Virus record (IMG/VR): IMGVR_UViG_3300028786_000012
Location: 1 to 46,814 of that record
DNA length: 46,814 nt
Direction: 5' to 3' (one strand)
From: a virus
In this document: positions 18,893 to 28,300 of the stretch, piece after piece
How positions within the stretch are numbered: the first letter of the stretch is position 1
Layout of the letters: every line of letters begins with the position of its first letter
Position numbers and translations under genes: made by a program
Notes under the pieces: model-generated
What the model was told of the DNA's origin: nothing
What the model saw: only the letters and a program-made list of their open reading frames with translations
The model's database searches: none

Positions 18893-21800
18893 TTACGAAC
18901 TCAGCACTTGTAGCACTGCGTCCGATAGTCTGCGGTTGTATACTTGAAGAAGTCTAACGTTCCCGTTAAGTCCACTTCCGCCTGTACGGAATGCACCGAT
19001 ATACAGTTTATCCATACCAGTTGGTGCTGCCCCAGTTGTATCAGTAAGGGCAGTAGCTCCATTAAAGCTAATACTGAAGTCATCTTGCTTAGATACCGCC
19101 GCTGCCCTCAGAACAACATCAGCCCCAACAGTGGCTGATGTGATTGTGGCAACACCGGCAGTAGCAGCAATAACTTGCAGTCGAGCATTTGCTGCTGACT
19201 GGGCGTAGAGCACACCAAACCTGTTATCGTTGTTTGTAGAGTTTGAGAACTCATAGACACGGGGGTTTGAATCGGCTCTAGGGATAAGTGTGCGAGACTC
19301 AGAGAAGACTGTGAACTCGCTAGCGTTAAACCATGTAGGGTCTGTAGTCACTACAGGTAGTTCGATTCCCCGGACAGTCACTACACTAGTAGCAGAGTCT
19401 CCTGTACGAGCACCGTTGGCAGTGGAGAACACATCAGCAAGACGGTTAGTAGCTACCGAAGTTGAAACATCCGCTGAACGAGTCACTGAGGCAGATGCCG
19501 GTGTAGGGATGTAAGAGGTTAGACCATCCCCAGCCTCCAGTTGGGCACCCCAGATATAAATCCCAGACACGCCGTCTCCAGCATAGGATCTAACAGTCAA
19601 CGATAGTGCTGTTTGGAAGTTCAATGAGTCCAGCGTAGTCCCGTTCCCGCTATTGAACTGAATCCAGCAACGATACCAACCATTCCCATAGTAGGTAGAT
19701 CCTGCGTTCATAATACCCGCTGTCGGGGTTCCTACTGTTCCGTCGAGTAGGTTGAAGAGACACCCACCGTAAGTACTTGTAGTAGTCTTGAACCGAGTTT
19801 CTAGGTAGATGCAAGGGCGCTCTTTTGCCTTGGCAAATACAGATAGGGTATACACTGTATCAGCAGTTTCCCCTGTTGCTCGCGTAACAGCGTGGTAAGT
19901 ACCACCAGTACCTTCAACTAGCGTGTCAGCAGTTAGTGTCCCGTCTGGGGCCACCGCTGTATCAGCAATTACTGTGGCAGCACTCGGAGTCCAGTATGCG
20001 TTAGAGAATTCAGCACTACGTTGAAGTGTGTTAGTGGCTGCTGGTTCTAGCAACAGTCCCAGCGGTCTAAGCGATCCTGTTGAATCATACCCATAGGCGC
20101 TACTTCTTGCGACGTTAACTGCTGCTGTTTGCATCAGTCCACCCGAGTCTAGATATGTAGCTGTACTTGCACGAGACGTGAATGTATCTACTGAAGGGAT
20201 GTAACTTGAAACAGTCCCTTGTTCAATCTGGGCACCCCAGATGTGGCGAACCCCGTTGGTCACACGGGTGTTAGAAGCGTCCCCAGTTGCGCCGTAGTGT
20301 GTTAGTAGCGCTGTTGTGCCGGGGAGTGTGCAAGTTAGGGCTACACGGTACGTGCCGTTCCCAACGGGTGTCATCACTACACTACCATTTGTTGCAGTAC
20401 CAACGAGTGCAGTCGTACCTACCGTGCCAGTTGCCAGATTCACCCACGCTCGGAAGTGATTCGCCAGCAGGGTTGTATCCGCTAGGTAAAGAGCTACGCA
20501 ATCATGATTCCCACGCTTCAGGTACATAGAACCAGTTACCACGCCACCAACGTATGTTGCTTCTGTGCGGTAAACGTTAGCCGTGTTTAATGAACCCTGC
20601 ACCACTGTAGTCATCAGACTTCCATCTGGCGCCCGTTCCGCACCCAACCTACAATATGAGTCCGCTGTAACCCAACCGTTTGCCGAACTAACTCGTGACG
20701 CATAGGAGAGGATGTTGGATGCAGCAGTTTCACGGAGCAGTCCAATCGGACGCAATACACCAGTACTGTCATAGTCGTAAGCATTGTTCCGACCAACCCC
20801 AGTTCCAACATACTGGATTGTCCCCGTACTATCAATGTAACTAGCAATACTTGCACGAGAAGTGAACGTGTAAGTTGTTGGGGAGTAGTTAGTTGCGACG
20901 ATACCTGTCTCGTACTGTCCACCCCAAGCCAAGATTGACTTAACAGTGGCTGAACCGTTGTAGATGTAGATGTTCTGTGCAGCAGCTACTGTTGGCAATG
21001 CAGTGATTTCACAACGATACCACCCGTTACCGGCAGGGCAAATGTATCCAATCCCACTAGCAACCGTTCCAGTGGCAAGGTTAAAAGTCGTGCTTGTGAC
21101 GACTGCCGCATAAGCAGCACCACTCAGCGTCATGGTAATCAATCCATCTGAACCCGGTGTATTCTTAAAGTACATCGAGAATGTGTACTGAGTAATCGAG
21201 GATACAACGCTTGTGCGGTATGGTCCGGAAACAAGATCAGCAATGAAGTTGATCTGGTCAGCAGATAATGTTCCATCTGGGGCAACTGCAACGTTAGGGG
21301 TGATAGTTACTCCACCACTAGTTGTCATCAGACTGATCTGATCAGAGGTGGCGAAGATGTTGGTACACCCCGGCTCGATCATGAACCCAATTGGCTGTAG
21401 CACACCGTTAGCGTCATAGTCATATGCAGCGCTTCTTGCTACCCCACTTTGTGCAAACTGCATTACACCTTTAGAGTCGAAGTAAGAAGCAATACTTGCA
21501 CGTGCAGTAAAGTTTGCTGTTGTTGGGATATATGAAGTACGATTCAGCCCAGTTTCAATCTGGAATCCCCAGACGTAAATTCCGGACATACCATCACCTG
21601 CATAGCTGGTGTTTGTCCCTGTGTTAACTAAATAGGCATACATTCGCGGGGTGATCGTTTGACCTACTGCGACGGTTACAACTGCCGAGATTCGCCACCA
21701 GCCATTCCCTACGGACTGAACCTTTACATCCGAGAAACCTGCATCAGTTAGAAGTACTGCACCATTCGTTAGGTCAACTACTACACCGACAGCACTTGCA

Positions 21801-22315
21801 GAGATTAGTGCGTTTAAGCGAACACGGGTTCGTTCACCAGCCTTGAAATACCCGCTGACTACATATGTTGTTCCAGCGGTCTGTGTTCCGCCACTGGATG
21901 TTCTGTTAATGTTGTGAGTGCCAGTGGGGACTGTCTCGACTAGCTTAGATGCAGTCAGTGTCCCATCTGGAGCGACTGCAACATTCTGACGGAGGAAGGC
22001 AGCGGCGTATGACCAGTTCTGGACGTTCATCTTGTCAGACCAAGCCAGCACGTTAGTCGCTGTGTCTTCGATCAACAGTCCCTTGGCGACTTTCGTAACA
22101 GGATCGTAGTCGAAGCGAGGTGTGTTTGCAGCAGAATACTTCAATAGCCCATCGCTACCGTAGTACGTGGCCTGACCGGGGCGGGTGAAGGTGAACAGTT
22201 GATCGAAAGTCTTACTTGTCCCGTTAACCGCGTACTTCTGGTTAACAAAGTCTAGACTCAAGTTTGCTTGTTGGATTGCACTCGGAAGAGTGGTCACAAG
22301 TCCCATTGCACTCAT
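18893..22315 (-). CDS. Large modular tailspike or tail fibre with four tandem repeats, 1140 aa
   Basis: ATG at 22315 preceded by AAGGA. The protein consists of four tandem modules of about 215-230 residues, beginning near residues 41, 268, 485 and 711. Each opens with an (F)T(S)RASxATYxDSxG-like stretch, then a (Y/F)DYD segment, a G(L/F)(L/M)xExxxTN block, VAPDGTL and a beta-rich carbohydrate-binding-like part ending near a GxQxE segment. The C-terminal 190 residues look like a LamG/concanavalin-type domain. It probably binds surface polysaccharide or receptor. No hydrolase motif was recognised. Confidence 0.8.
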   Translation of the reverse strand: MSAMGLVTTLPSAIQQANLSLDFVNQKYAVNGTSKTFDQLFTFTRPGQATYYGSDGLLKYSAANTPRFDYDPVTKVAKGLLIEDTATNVLAWSDKMNVQNWSYAAAFLRQNVAVAPDGTLTASKLVETVPTGTHNINRTSSGGTQTAGTTYVVSGYFKAGERTRVRLNALISASAVGVVVDLTNGAVLLTDAGFSDVKVQSVGNGWWRISAVVTVAVGQTITPRMYAYLVNTGTNTSYAGDGMSGIYVWGFQIETGLNRTSYIPTTANFTARASIASYFDSKGVMQFAQSGVARSAAYDYDANGVLQPIGFMIEPGCTNIFATSDQISLMTTSGGVTITPNVAVAPDGTLSADQINFIADLVSGPYRTSVVSSITQYTFSMYFKNTPGSDGLITMTLSGAAYAAVVTSTTFNLATGTVASGIGYICPAGNGWYRCEITALPTVAAAQNIYIYNGSATVKSILAWGGQYETGIVATNYSPTTYTFTSRASIASYIDSTGTIQYVGTGVGRNNAYDYDSTGVLRPIGLLRETAASNILSYASRVSSANGWVTADSYCRLGAERAPDGSLMTTVVQGSLNTANVYRTEATYVGGVVTGSMYLKRGNHDCVALYLADTTLLANHFRAWVNLATGTVGTTALVGTATNGSVVMTPVGNGTYRVALTCTLPGTTALLTHYGATGDASNTRVTNGVRHIWGAQIEQGTVSSYIPSVDTFTSRASTATYLDSGGLMQTAAVNVARSSAYGYDSTGSLRPLGLLLEPAATNTLQRSAEFSNAYWTPSAATVIADTAVAPDGTLTADTLVEGTGGTYHAVTRATGETADTVYTLSVFAKAKERPCIYLETRFKTTTSTYGGCLFNLLDGTVGTPTAGIMNAGSTYYGNGWYRCWIQFNSGNGTTLDSLNFQTALSLTVRSYAGDGVSGIYIWGAQLEAGDGLTSYIPTPASASVTRSADVSTSVATNRLADVFSTANGARTGDSATSVVTVRGIELPVVTTDPTWFNASEFTVFSESRTLIPRADSNPRVYEFSNSTNNDNRFGVLYAQSAANARLQVIAATAGVATITSATVGADVVLRAAAVSKQDDFSISFNGATALTDTTGAAPTGMDKLYIGAFRTGGSGLNGNVRLLQVYNRRLSDAVLQVLSS

Positions 22316-22350
22316 AGTGTTTCCTTATGGGTAATTAGTGATCTTGGCAA

Positions 22351-22929
22351 TCAAGTACCGATCCCGGCTGCAATCCACTGGGCAGTGTTAGTGCTCTGAA
22401 CTTGCAGGGAATCTCCTGACGCCAAGACGATTGGAGCTAGCAGACGCTTAGCCCCGGCGATGTCTACAGTCTCAGCGAGAACAATAGAGGCATCTGATGC
22501 GGTTTTATGAAGTCGAATACCCACAGTCCCGCCAGAAGGCATGCTTGCGAAGATGGCACGAACAGATGCAGGGCCAGCCAGAAGAGTTGTCCATGCACTT
22601 CCAACTGGAGAAGTGACAACGGCAGAACTGTAGGCTGGACCAGTGACAACTGTTGTGACCCAATCAACGGCAAACTCTGATAGGCATTGAAGCTTATCGG
22701 TTGCTTTGAGAGAGATGCCACCTACCGCTGGACGGTGTGGGGAGTTAAACGAGAGGGTGTTGCCCGGGAGAATCAGGGAAGGAGTAGTCCCACCCTTGAG
22801 GATTCGCAAAGCAACTAGGGTACTTTGCGAAGTTGCATTCATAACGAGGGACGCTATTGTACACTCTCCTACCACAATGTCAACCCAATTCCCTCCGGAA
22901 GTGTTATTGATATACGTTGCCTTAGCCAT
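22351..22929 (-). CDS. Virion-associated hypothetical protein, 192 aa
   Basis: ATG at 22929 overlaps the upstream stop as TAATG and is preferred over the longer frame. The product is beta-rich with many Ser, Thr and Val residues, lacks membrane segments and resembles small fibre-tip or adhesin proteins. Position between the fibre genes and the tailspike suggests a tail accessory protein. Confidence 0.6.
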   Translation of the reverse strand: MAKATYINNTSGGNWVDIVVGECTIASLVMNATSQSTLVALRILKGGTTPSLILPGNTLSFNSPHRPAVGGISLKATDKLQCLSEFAVDWVTTVVTGPAYSSAVVTSPVGSAWTTLLAGPASVRAIFASMPSGGTVGIRLHKTASDASIVLAETVDIAGAKRLLAPIVLASGDSLQVQSTNTAQWIAAGIGT

Positions 22930-23294
22930 TATCGTTCCTTGTAGTAGAATCTGCCGAAGAGTCTTACGCCTGTATACATGAGTCCAGCTCGCCACTTAGC
23001 TACACCAGAGGCTCTGAGAGCCCTGTAGAAGACTTGATCAGACTCTTTCCGGGCTACCCCAGAGGCGTCGTACAGGTAATCGTGTACAACCGCTGCTGGG
23101 AAGCCGTAGTTGTCGAATAGGGCAAGGATTAGCGGGAGACGTGGGAGGGTAAGACCGTTTGTGGTGAATCGGGCTGGGATTTCAATCGGACCTTCGACTT
23201 CATCAACGAAGATGTAAGGCTGGAGAAGTTTCCAGCTCTTAGCGTTATTGAGATATTGGACGTTTAGCGGAAGTGGGAAACCAGTACTACTCAT
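22929..23294 (-). CDS. DUF1353-like phage protein, 121 aa
   Basis: Starts ATG at 23294, overlapping the previous gene by eight bases. The pattern FTTNGLTLPRLP with AAVVHDYLYDASG and the Arg/Lys-rich C-terminus matches the DUF1353 family, commonly encoded near tail fibre or lysis genes. The His-Asp pair in VHDYLY is conserved in the family. Role unknown. Confidence 0.75.
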   Translation of the reverse strand: MSSTGFPLPLNVQYLNNAKSWKLLQPYIFVDEVEGPIEIPARFTTNGLTLPRLPLILALFDNYGFPAAVVHDYLYDASGVARKESDQVFYRALRASGVAKWRAGLMYTGVRLFGRFYYKER

Positions 23295-23685
23295 TCGACG
23301 GCCATCCTTGGGTCAGCATACTTTCTGTGAAGGTTTCATCTGCGATGGCGAGTAACAACTGATGCTCTCTATCGAAGCAAGCCTGCACATGTGCCCTTAC
23401 TGCGGTAGCAACCCCGATGATTTGCATGGCGGAAAGTTGGATGAATGTTCCACCGCTAGCCTTCCAGTTCACGGAATACGTTGGGTCAATTACTGCTGCA
23501 AGGCATGCCCCGGCAATAAGCCCTTGGCTGTCTCGGCCCGTATCAACAGAGATACCTTGCACAGAGATGCCCTTGATTTCGTTATCGTAACGGATCGACG
23601 CTACTCTCTTCTGGAGGGCGACCAGTGCCTCTGCGGCTTTGGCTTCAACTGTTACAAGTTTGCCCCAATCAATCATACTAGTCAT
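23287..23685 (-). CDS. DUF4376-type tail-fibre-associated protein, 132 aa
   Basis: ATG at 23685 overlaps the previous stop. The C-terminal region (VDTGRDSQGLIAGACLAAVI, then VNWKASGG and IIGVATAVRAHVQACFDRE) matches DUF4376, usually found at the end of tail fibre or fibre-assembly proteins. Probably a small virion or assembly factor. Confidence 0.75.
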   Translation of the reverse strand: MTSMIDWGKLVTVEAKAAEALVALQKRVASIRYDNEIKGISVQGISVDTGRDSQGLIAGACLAAVIDPTYSVNWKASGGTFIQLSAMQIIGVATAVRAHVQACFDREHQLLLAIADETFTESMLTQGWPSNE

Positions 23686-23972
23686 ACTGGTAACTCCACT
23701 GGTCCGTTCTGCGTGACGGTTAGGGGTGCTGGGAAGCGGGCTGCATATGAAGCATTTTGTGCGTGCGGGAGGAGGATGGTCAATTCAATGTCCCCATCTT
23801 TTCGAGTGACATCACCAACAAACCACTGATTATCGATGGAACCCCACGGCAGTGTTCCACCTTCAGGTAGTTGGTTAAAATCGAAGACCTCGTTGTTGAG
23901 GACAATTACATCACCTGATACGACAACAGATAGTGTATCGTCTCGGCGTTGGGGGCTAAGTTTAATCTTCAT
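23682..23972 (-). CDS. Conserved phage hypothetical protein, 96 aa
   Basis: ATG at 23972 in a TAATG overlap, preferred over the longer frame. The protein is beta-rich (MKIKLSPQRRDDTLSVVVSG, then EVFDFNQLPEGGTLP) and resembles small hypothetical proteins found beside DUF4376 genes in phage tail regions. Function unknown. Confidence 0.65.
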   Translation of the reverse strand: MKIKLSPQRRDDTLSVVVSGDVIVLNNEVFDFNQLPEGGTLPWGSIDNQWFVGDVTRKDGDIELTILLPHAQNASYAARFPAPLTVTQNGPVELPV

Positions 23973-24805
23973 TAGAACCATCTCCCGATAGCGACACAAC
24001 CCCAACCAGTTATGCTGATACTGTAAGTTGTAAAGTTTGCGTAGTTGGCAGTCTGGAAGCCGTACACGAGTTGCGAAGTGTAGTTTCGCGGGTCTTGTCC
24101 GTTACTGATCTGCGAAAACGCGTTAGTGTAAGTCGGGGCGGTGATAAAGGCGATAGGGAAAGTCCAAGCAAAGCCAGCTACTCCCGTTGCGGTAGGCACT
24201 AAGCCCGATCCGATTGTGCAAATTTGCGTACCGTCTGCAAAGCGGATGTAACTTCCATTGGCGTTACTGCCATACTGATAGATCGCCCCTGTTGGTACGC
24301 CACCAGCTTGCGAGACAGTGCCAAGGATGTCACCAAGTGCTGCTGTCTTCAGCCCTAGTGTTGTTCTCATTGCAGAGATGGTTGTGTCATCGAGCAGTGT
24401 TCTAGCGGTAGCTGTAACTGTCATCGTGGACATTGCTGTACCACTTGTGAAGTACGGCACCTTATCAACCGCCCCAGCAACCCCAGCAAGGGCGAGAACG
24501 CTAGCGCTACCTCCCACAGTATTGAAGGTGAGGATTAGTGATTTAACCTGATCCGCAAGATCCTTGACGTAACCCTGAACAGGGACGATACCGTATGTCT
24601 TGCTACCACCTGTTGTACCACCGTATACAGGCGAGACTGTTAGTTGTGTATCACTTGCAATGTTTGTTACTTCGTGGACAGAGGTGCTACCAGTAATAGT
24701 AACCCCATCTCCTACGCGGACGTTAGTTAAGAAGGCAGTTCCTGCCCCTGTGATAGTGCCACTGGCGTTCGTCGCAGTGACTGTCCCGGTTGTATACCAA
24801 GCCAT
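23972..24805 (-). CDS. Tail fibre protein, 277 aa
   Basis: ATG at 24805 follows AAGGAA. The N-terminal 70 residues (WYTTGTVTATNASGTITGAG, then GDGVTITGSTSVHEVTNI) are the anchor-like segment I recall from phage tail fibre proteins. The middle has a coiled segment (GYVKDLADQVKSLIL) and the C-terminal part has aromatic residues suited to receptor binding. Likely trimeric. Confidence 0.7.
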   Translation of the reverse strand: MAWYTTGTVTATNASGTITGAGTAFLTNVRVGDGVTITGSTSVHEVTNIASDTQLTVSPVYGGTTGGSKTYGIVPVQGYVKDLADQVKSLILTFNTVGGSASVLALAGVAGAVDKVPYFTSGTAMSTMTVTATARTLLDDTTISAMRTTLGLKTAALGDILGTVSQAGGVPTGAIYQYGSNANGSYIRFADGTQICTIGSGLVPTATGVAGFAWTFPIAFITAPTYTNAFSQISNGQDPRNYTSQLVYGFQTANYANFTTYSISITGWGCVAIGRWF

Positions 24806-24822
24806 GTAAATTCCTTAAAGAA

Positions 24823-24838
24823 AGGGGCCGTAGCCCCT
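24823..24838 (-). other. Intercistronic hairpin
   Basis: AGGGGC (24823-24828), CGTA, GCCCCT (24833-24838). On the minus strand it precedes a T-rich stretch (TTTCTTT). It resembles those at 18870 and 33834 and may be a weak terminator or mRNA processing site. Confidence 0.55.
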
Positions 24839-24845
24839 ATTGATA

Positions 24846-25022
24846 TCATTCCACGTTTTTGTGGTGCTTCTCTTTGACGGCGAGTACCTGCGAGTACATA
24901 GGTTCAATTTTGACCATTTCTCCTCTGTGCATTGCATGCCAGAGGGCGTCAAGTTGATCTTTGACATCAGGGTAATCGGCAGCTCTAAGAGCCCTATAGT
25001 CAGCTTCGTGTTTGATTTTCAT
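24846..25022 (-). CDS. Small tail-associated protein with YPDVKDQLDALWHAM motif, 58 aa
   Basis: ATG at 25022 overlaps the end of the upstream gene; TGA at 24846. The sequence ADYPDVKDQLDALWHAMHRG is a segment found in many phage tail fibre assembly proteins and short tail-associated proteins. It probably helps fold or attach the fibre. Confidence 0.65.
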   Translation of the reverse strand: MKIKHEADYRALRAADYPDVKDQLDALWHAMHRGEMVKIEPMYSQVLAVKEKHHKNVE

Positions 25023-25386
25023 ATGTTAGTTCCGTATCTAACCACGGGAATAGGGAGATGTTGATTTTGTAAGTCCCAACGTGGCTAAACTCCAACTCAA
25101 TGTCAGAACCATCTGCGATATAATCAACACCTTCGATAGTAACAGAGGCGCCCGAAGGCACCCCTTTGATTGAAGAACCAACTAGAGCAGCACGAAGTGG
25201 TTGCTTGTTTGCTAGTTCTCCGTTTAGAACGTACTGAGTAAGTTCGTCTCCGAGGGCCGGGAGTGGTGCCAAGGCATACTGCACTGCATTATCCAGAGCT
25301 TCTGCCTCACTCATATACCCTCTTGCGTGGATTTCACCCTTTCCGTCATAGAAGCACCACGGGCCGGATGTTTGTGTTTCGGTCAT
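25000..25386 (-). CDS. Tail-fibre-region protein, 128 aa
   Basis: ATG at 25386 overlaps the J stop as ATGA and is preferred over the frame reaching 25431. The C-terminal half (GVPSGASVTIEGVDYIADGS, then the strand-rich end with LFPWLDTELTYEN) is beta-rich, similar to proteins encoded just after J-type genes. Its role is probably fibre assembly. No catalytic motif. Confidence 0.6.
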   Translation of the reverse strand: MTETQTSGPWCFYDGKGEIHARGYMSEAEALDNAVQYALAPLPALGDELTQYVLNGELANKQPLRAALVGSSIKGVPSGASVTIEGVDYIADGSDIELEFSHVGTYKINISLFPWLDTELTYENQTRS

Positions 25387-28300
25387 TTCATGATCCCTTG
25401 AACCATTAGATTTTGATAAGACAGCACGCAACCGGCCTCGCCATTGATTTGGAATACGGCAGTGTGTGTACCGGCTGCAAGATAGAGTCCAGCACCTAGT
25501 GTGATTGAACTATCCGACCAGTTAGCGGAGGATTGTGCAACCAATGTGCTGTCAACAATAAGTTGATAGGTGTAAACCTTCGTACCATAAGAGCCAAAGC
25601 CGGAACAGTAAGTAACGAACACCATGCCGCCTACTGGGAGGGTGAAGCTCAGGCTTAGTGGGGTTTGCCACGTACCATTACAGTTGTAGGTAGGTGCATA
25701 GCCTGCCCACCTTGGAACAATTACAGACTCATTACCAATCTTCAGGGTAGATACACTCAGATCCTGAATCTTGGCGGTAGAGATAGTAGCGTCCATGATA
25801 TGGGCGGTGCCAATCTGGGCTGCTGGAATCTTCGCAGATGTGATTGTCCCGTCTGCGATCATAGCCGTTCCAATGGTAGCCGTTCCAATCATCGCGTTAT
25901 TGATGATTACTTGCCCACCCTGAACTACGAACGGTGCGGTATACACACCACTGGCACTGTTCATGATTGCAAAACGATCTGCTAGGAAGATGACTTGGCT
26001 TTGCATGCCAGCCGGGGTGTTTTCAATCCCGATACCCATCCCTGCACCGTAGTACACACCACCAGAAGTAATCCCTAGCTTGACACTATATGCAGCAGCT
26101 AGTTGGCCGTTAGTAGTTGCAATGGCGTTCGCGTTGGTTACAACGTTGGCGTTCGTGGTCCCTAAGTTAGCTTGCAGGGTTGTAATCTGCGTAGCATTAG
26201 CTGAGTCTCCACTTGCCCTTGCAGTCGCTTCCGTCTGGATTGCAGCAGCGTTGTCGCCACTCTTGGTAATGAGCGTCTGGATATAAGAGGCACTTACATC
26301 ATCTGCTGTTGCCCGTGCAGTTGCTTCCGTCTGGATTGCCGCAATGTTATCATTAACCGTGGCCGTGATAGTCTCAATCATCGACGCCATTGCTCCGTCT
26401 TCGTTAGCACGGGCAATACTCTCTGTCTGGATTGCAGCAGTGTTCCGCCACATATTCAGAGCGTCAGCTAGATCACCCGTTCCATCGTTCTGTCTTGCTG
26501 TGGCAGTAAGCGCCCTAACTTCCCTAGTAGTCGCATCAACCTTTCCATCAACGTTAGTAACGGTTGTGGTTAAGTTAGTGATGGCGGTACTGTTTGCAGT
26601 GATGTTTGACTCAGCAATATCTAGATCAGAGGATAGCGCTGTGAGCGATTGTCCCTGTACTGTGATTGTGTTCCCTTGCTGAGTTGTAGTCGTCTGCAAG
26701 TTCTGGATAGCAGTGCCTTGCCCAGTTACCGACCCTTGAACGCCCGTGAGGCTCGATGTGAGCGACGTAATCGACTGCCCTTGAGCAGTGATGATGTCTC
26801 CCTGTTGCGAGACTGTAGCGGTCAGTGAGGTCGTTGCAGTGGCAGCTCCATTGGCAATCTGGAGTGCATCCGCAATCTGTCCGTCTGTATCACCTTCAGC
26901 GTACAACTCATCAACTTCTTTAAAGTCAACTGCCGCAGAGATGTTTGTGATTGACTGACCCTGTGTGGTAATTGTGTTACCTTGTTGGGTCACAGTGTTG
27001 CTGAGTGCGGACGTGGTTGTAACTAGTCCGGACGTGGTTGCTGCTGAGTTACCCGCAATGAATGGTGAGGCTAGTTGGCTCGTGCCTGTACCAGCTACTT
27101 TCTCAACCATCACACTGTCAACGGTGATTTCAGTAGCAGTAATACCGCTCATGTTGTAGTAGAACAGAACCGCCTGAGTTGCAGCGGTTGCCTGAGTTAC
27201 AGCAACGGCGTAGCGGGTGCGTGTTGGTGTCAGAGTGATGGTTGGCGAGTAGGCACTTGTTGTTGACGAGTACAGACGAGCACGTAGTGACGCAGTTGTA
27301 GGAGACGACGCCCAGAACGATACCAAGTAAGTACCGGCCTCCATTGGCATGTTCCAGCCAGCGGCGTTGTTGGTTGGGCACAGCATCAGATACGTGCCCG
27401 TACTTACGCCTGTTGTCGTAAACTTGTAACCAAACCCACTCGCTGCTTCCGCGACTGCAACACCGATTGGATCTAACGATCCGCTGGACTTGTTGGTGAC
27501 AGGTAGCGTAGTCGATGTTAACCAACTATACGTGTCTACTAGCAAGTTCGTCCCGGCAGCACCGATACTTCCAACGTTATTCTGGAGAGTAGTAATGGAA
27601 CTGCTCTGAGAGGTAATAGTACCCTCGGCCGTAGTTACACGGGCTGTCAGAGCAGTTGTAGCAGCAGCGTTAGCAGCCGATTGATCATTACTTGGTCCGG
27701 CAGAGAAGACTGAAGGGGTAGTCTGTGCGCCAGTAACAGGTTCAACCATGATTCTATCGAGCCATACTGTTCGGTTAGCAACACCAGAACGGTTAGGCTG
27801 AAGGGCAAGCATCATCTGATTGCCGGTGAAGGATGCACTTGAAACATCTACTACATAAGAGTAGCGTGCCCAGCCGGTAGTCAAAGCTTGTTGCGTTGCT
27901 GAAGCGCTGTTTAATGCGGTGACGTTATCCGCCAAGAAAGTCTTCAAGTACATTGCAATAACATGCCCATCCACACTCGCTTTCGCGTAGTAGGAGATGA
28001 TGTACTTCTGAGGCTTCATTGACATATTCGCATCAGGGCCGTTAATGCCTCTAGCGAAGAAAGCCGTTAGTCCAGTAGAGGCTGATGTGAAATCAACCTT
28101 CAGGGCGTAACCACGTAGAGTAGCTGCGTCTGCAACCGATGTTGTTGTAAAGCTCGATCCACCGAGGACAGGGAGTGCCGCATTGTAAACAGCGTATTCA
28201 GCCGGAAGCAGGTTAACTCCACTAGCACCTAGTTGCCCTACAGAAGCCGTCACGTCTGTGATAGCCTGACCCTGCGAGGTAATCGAGTTGCCCTGCTGCG

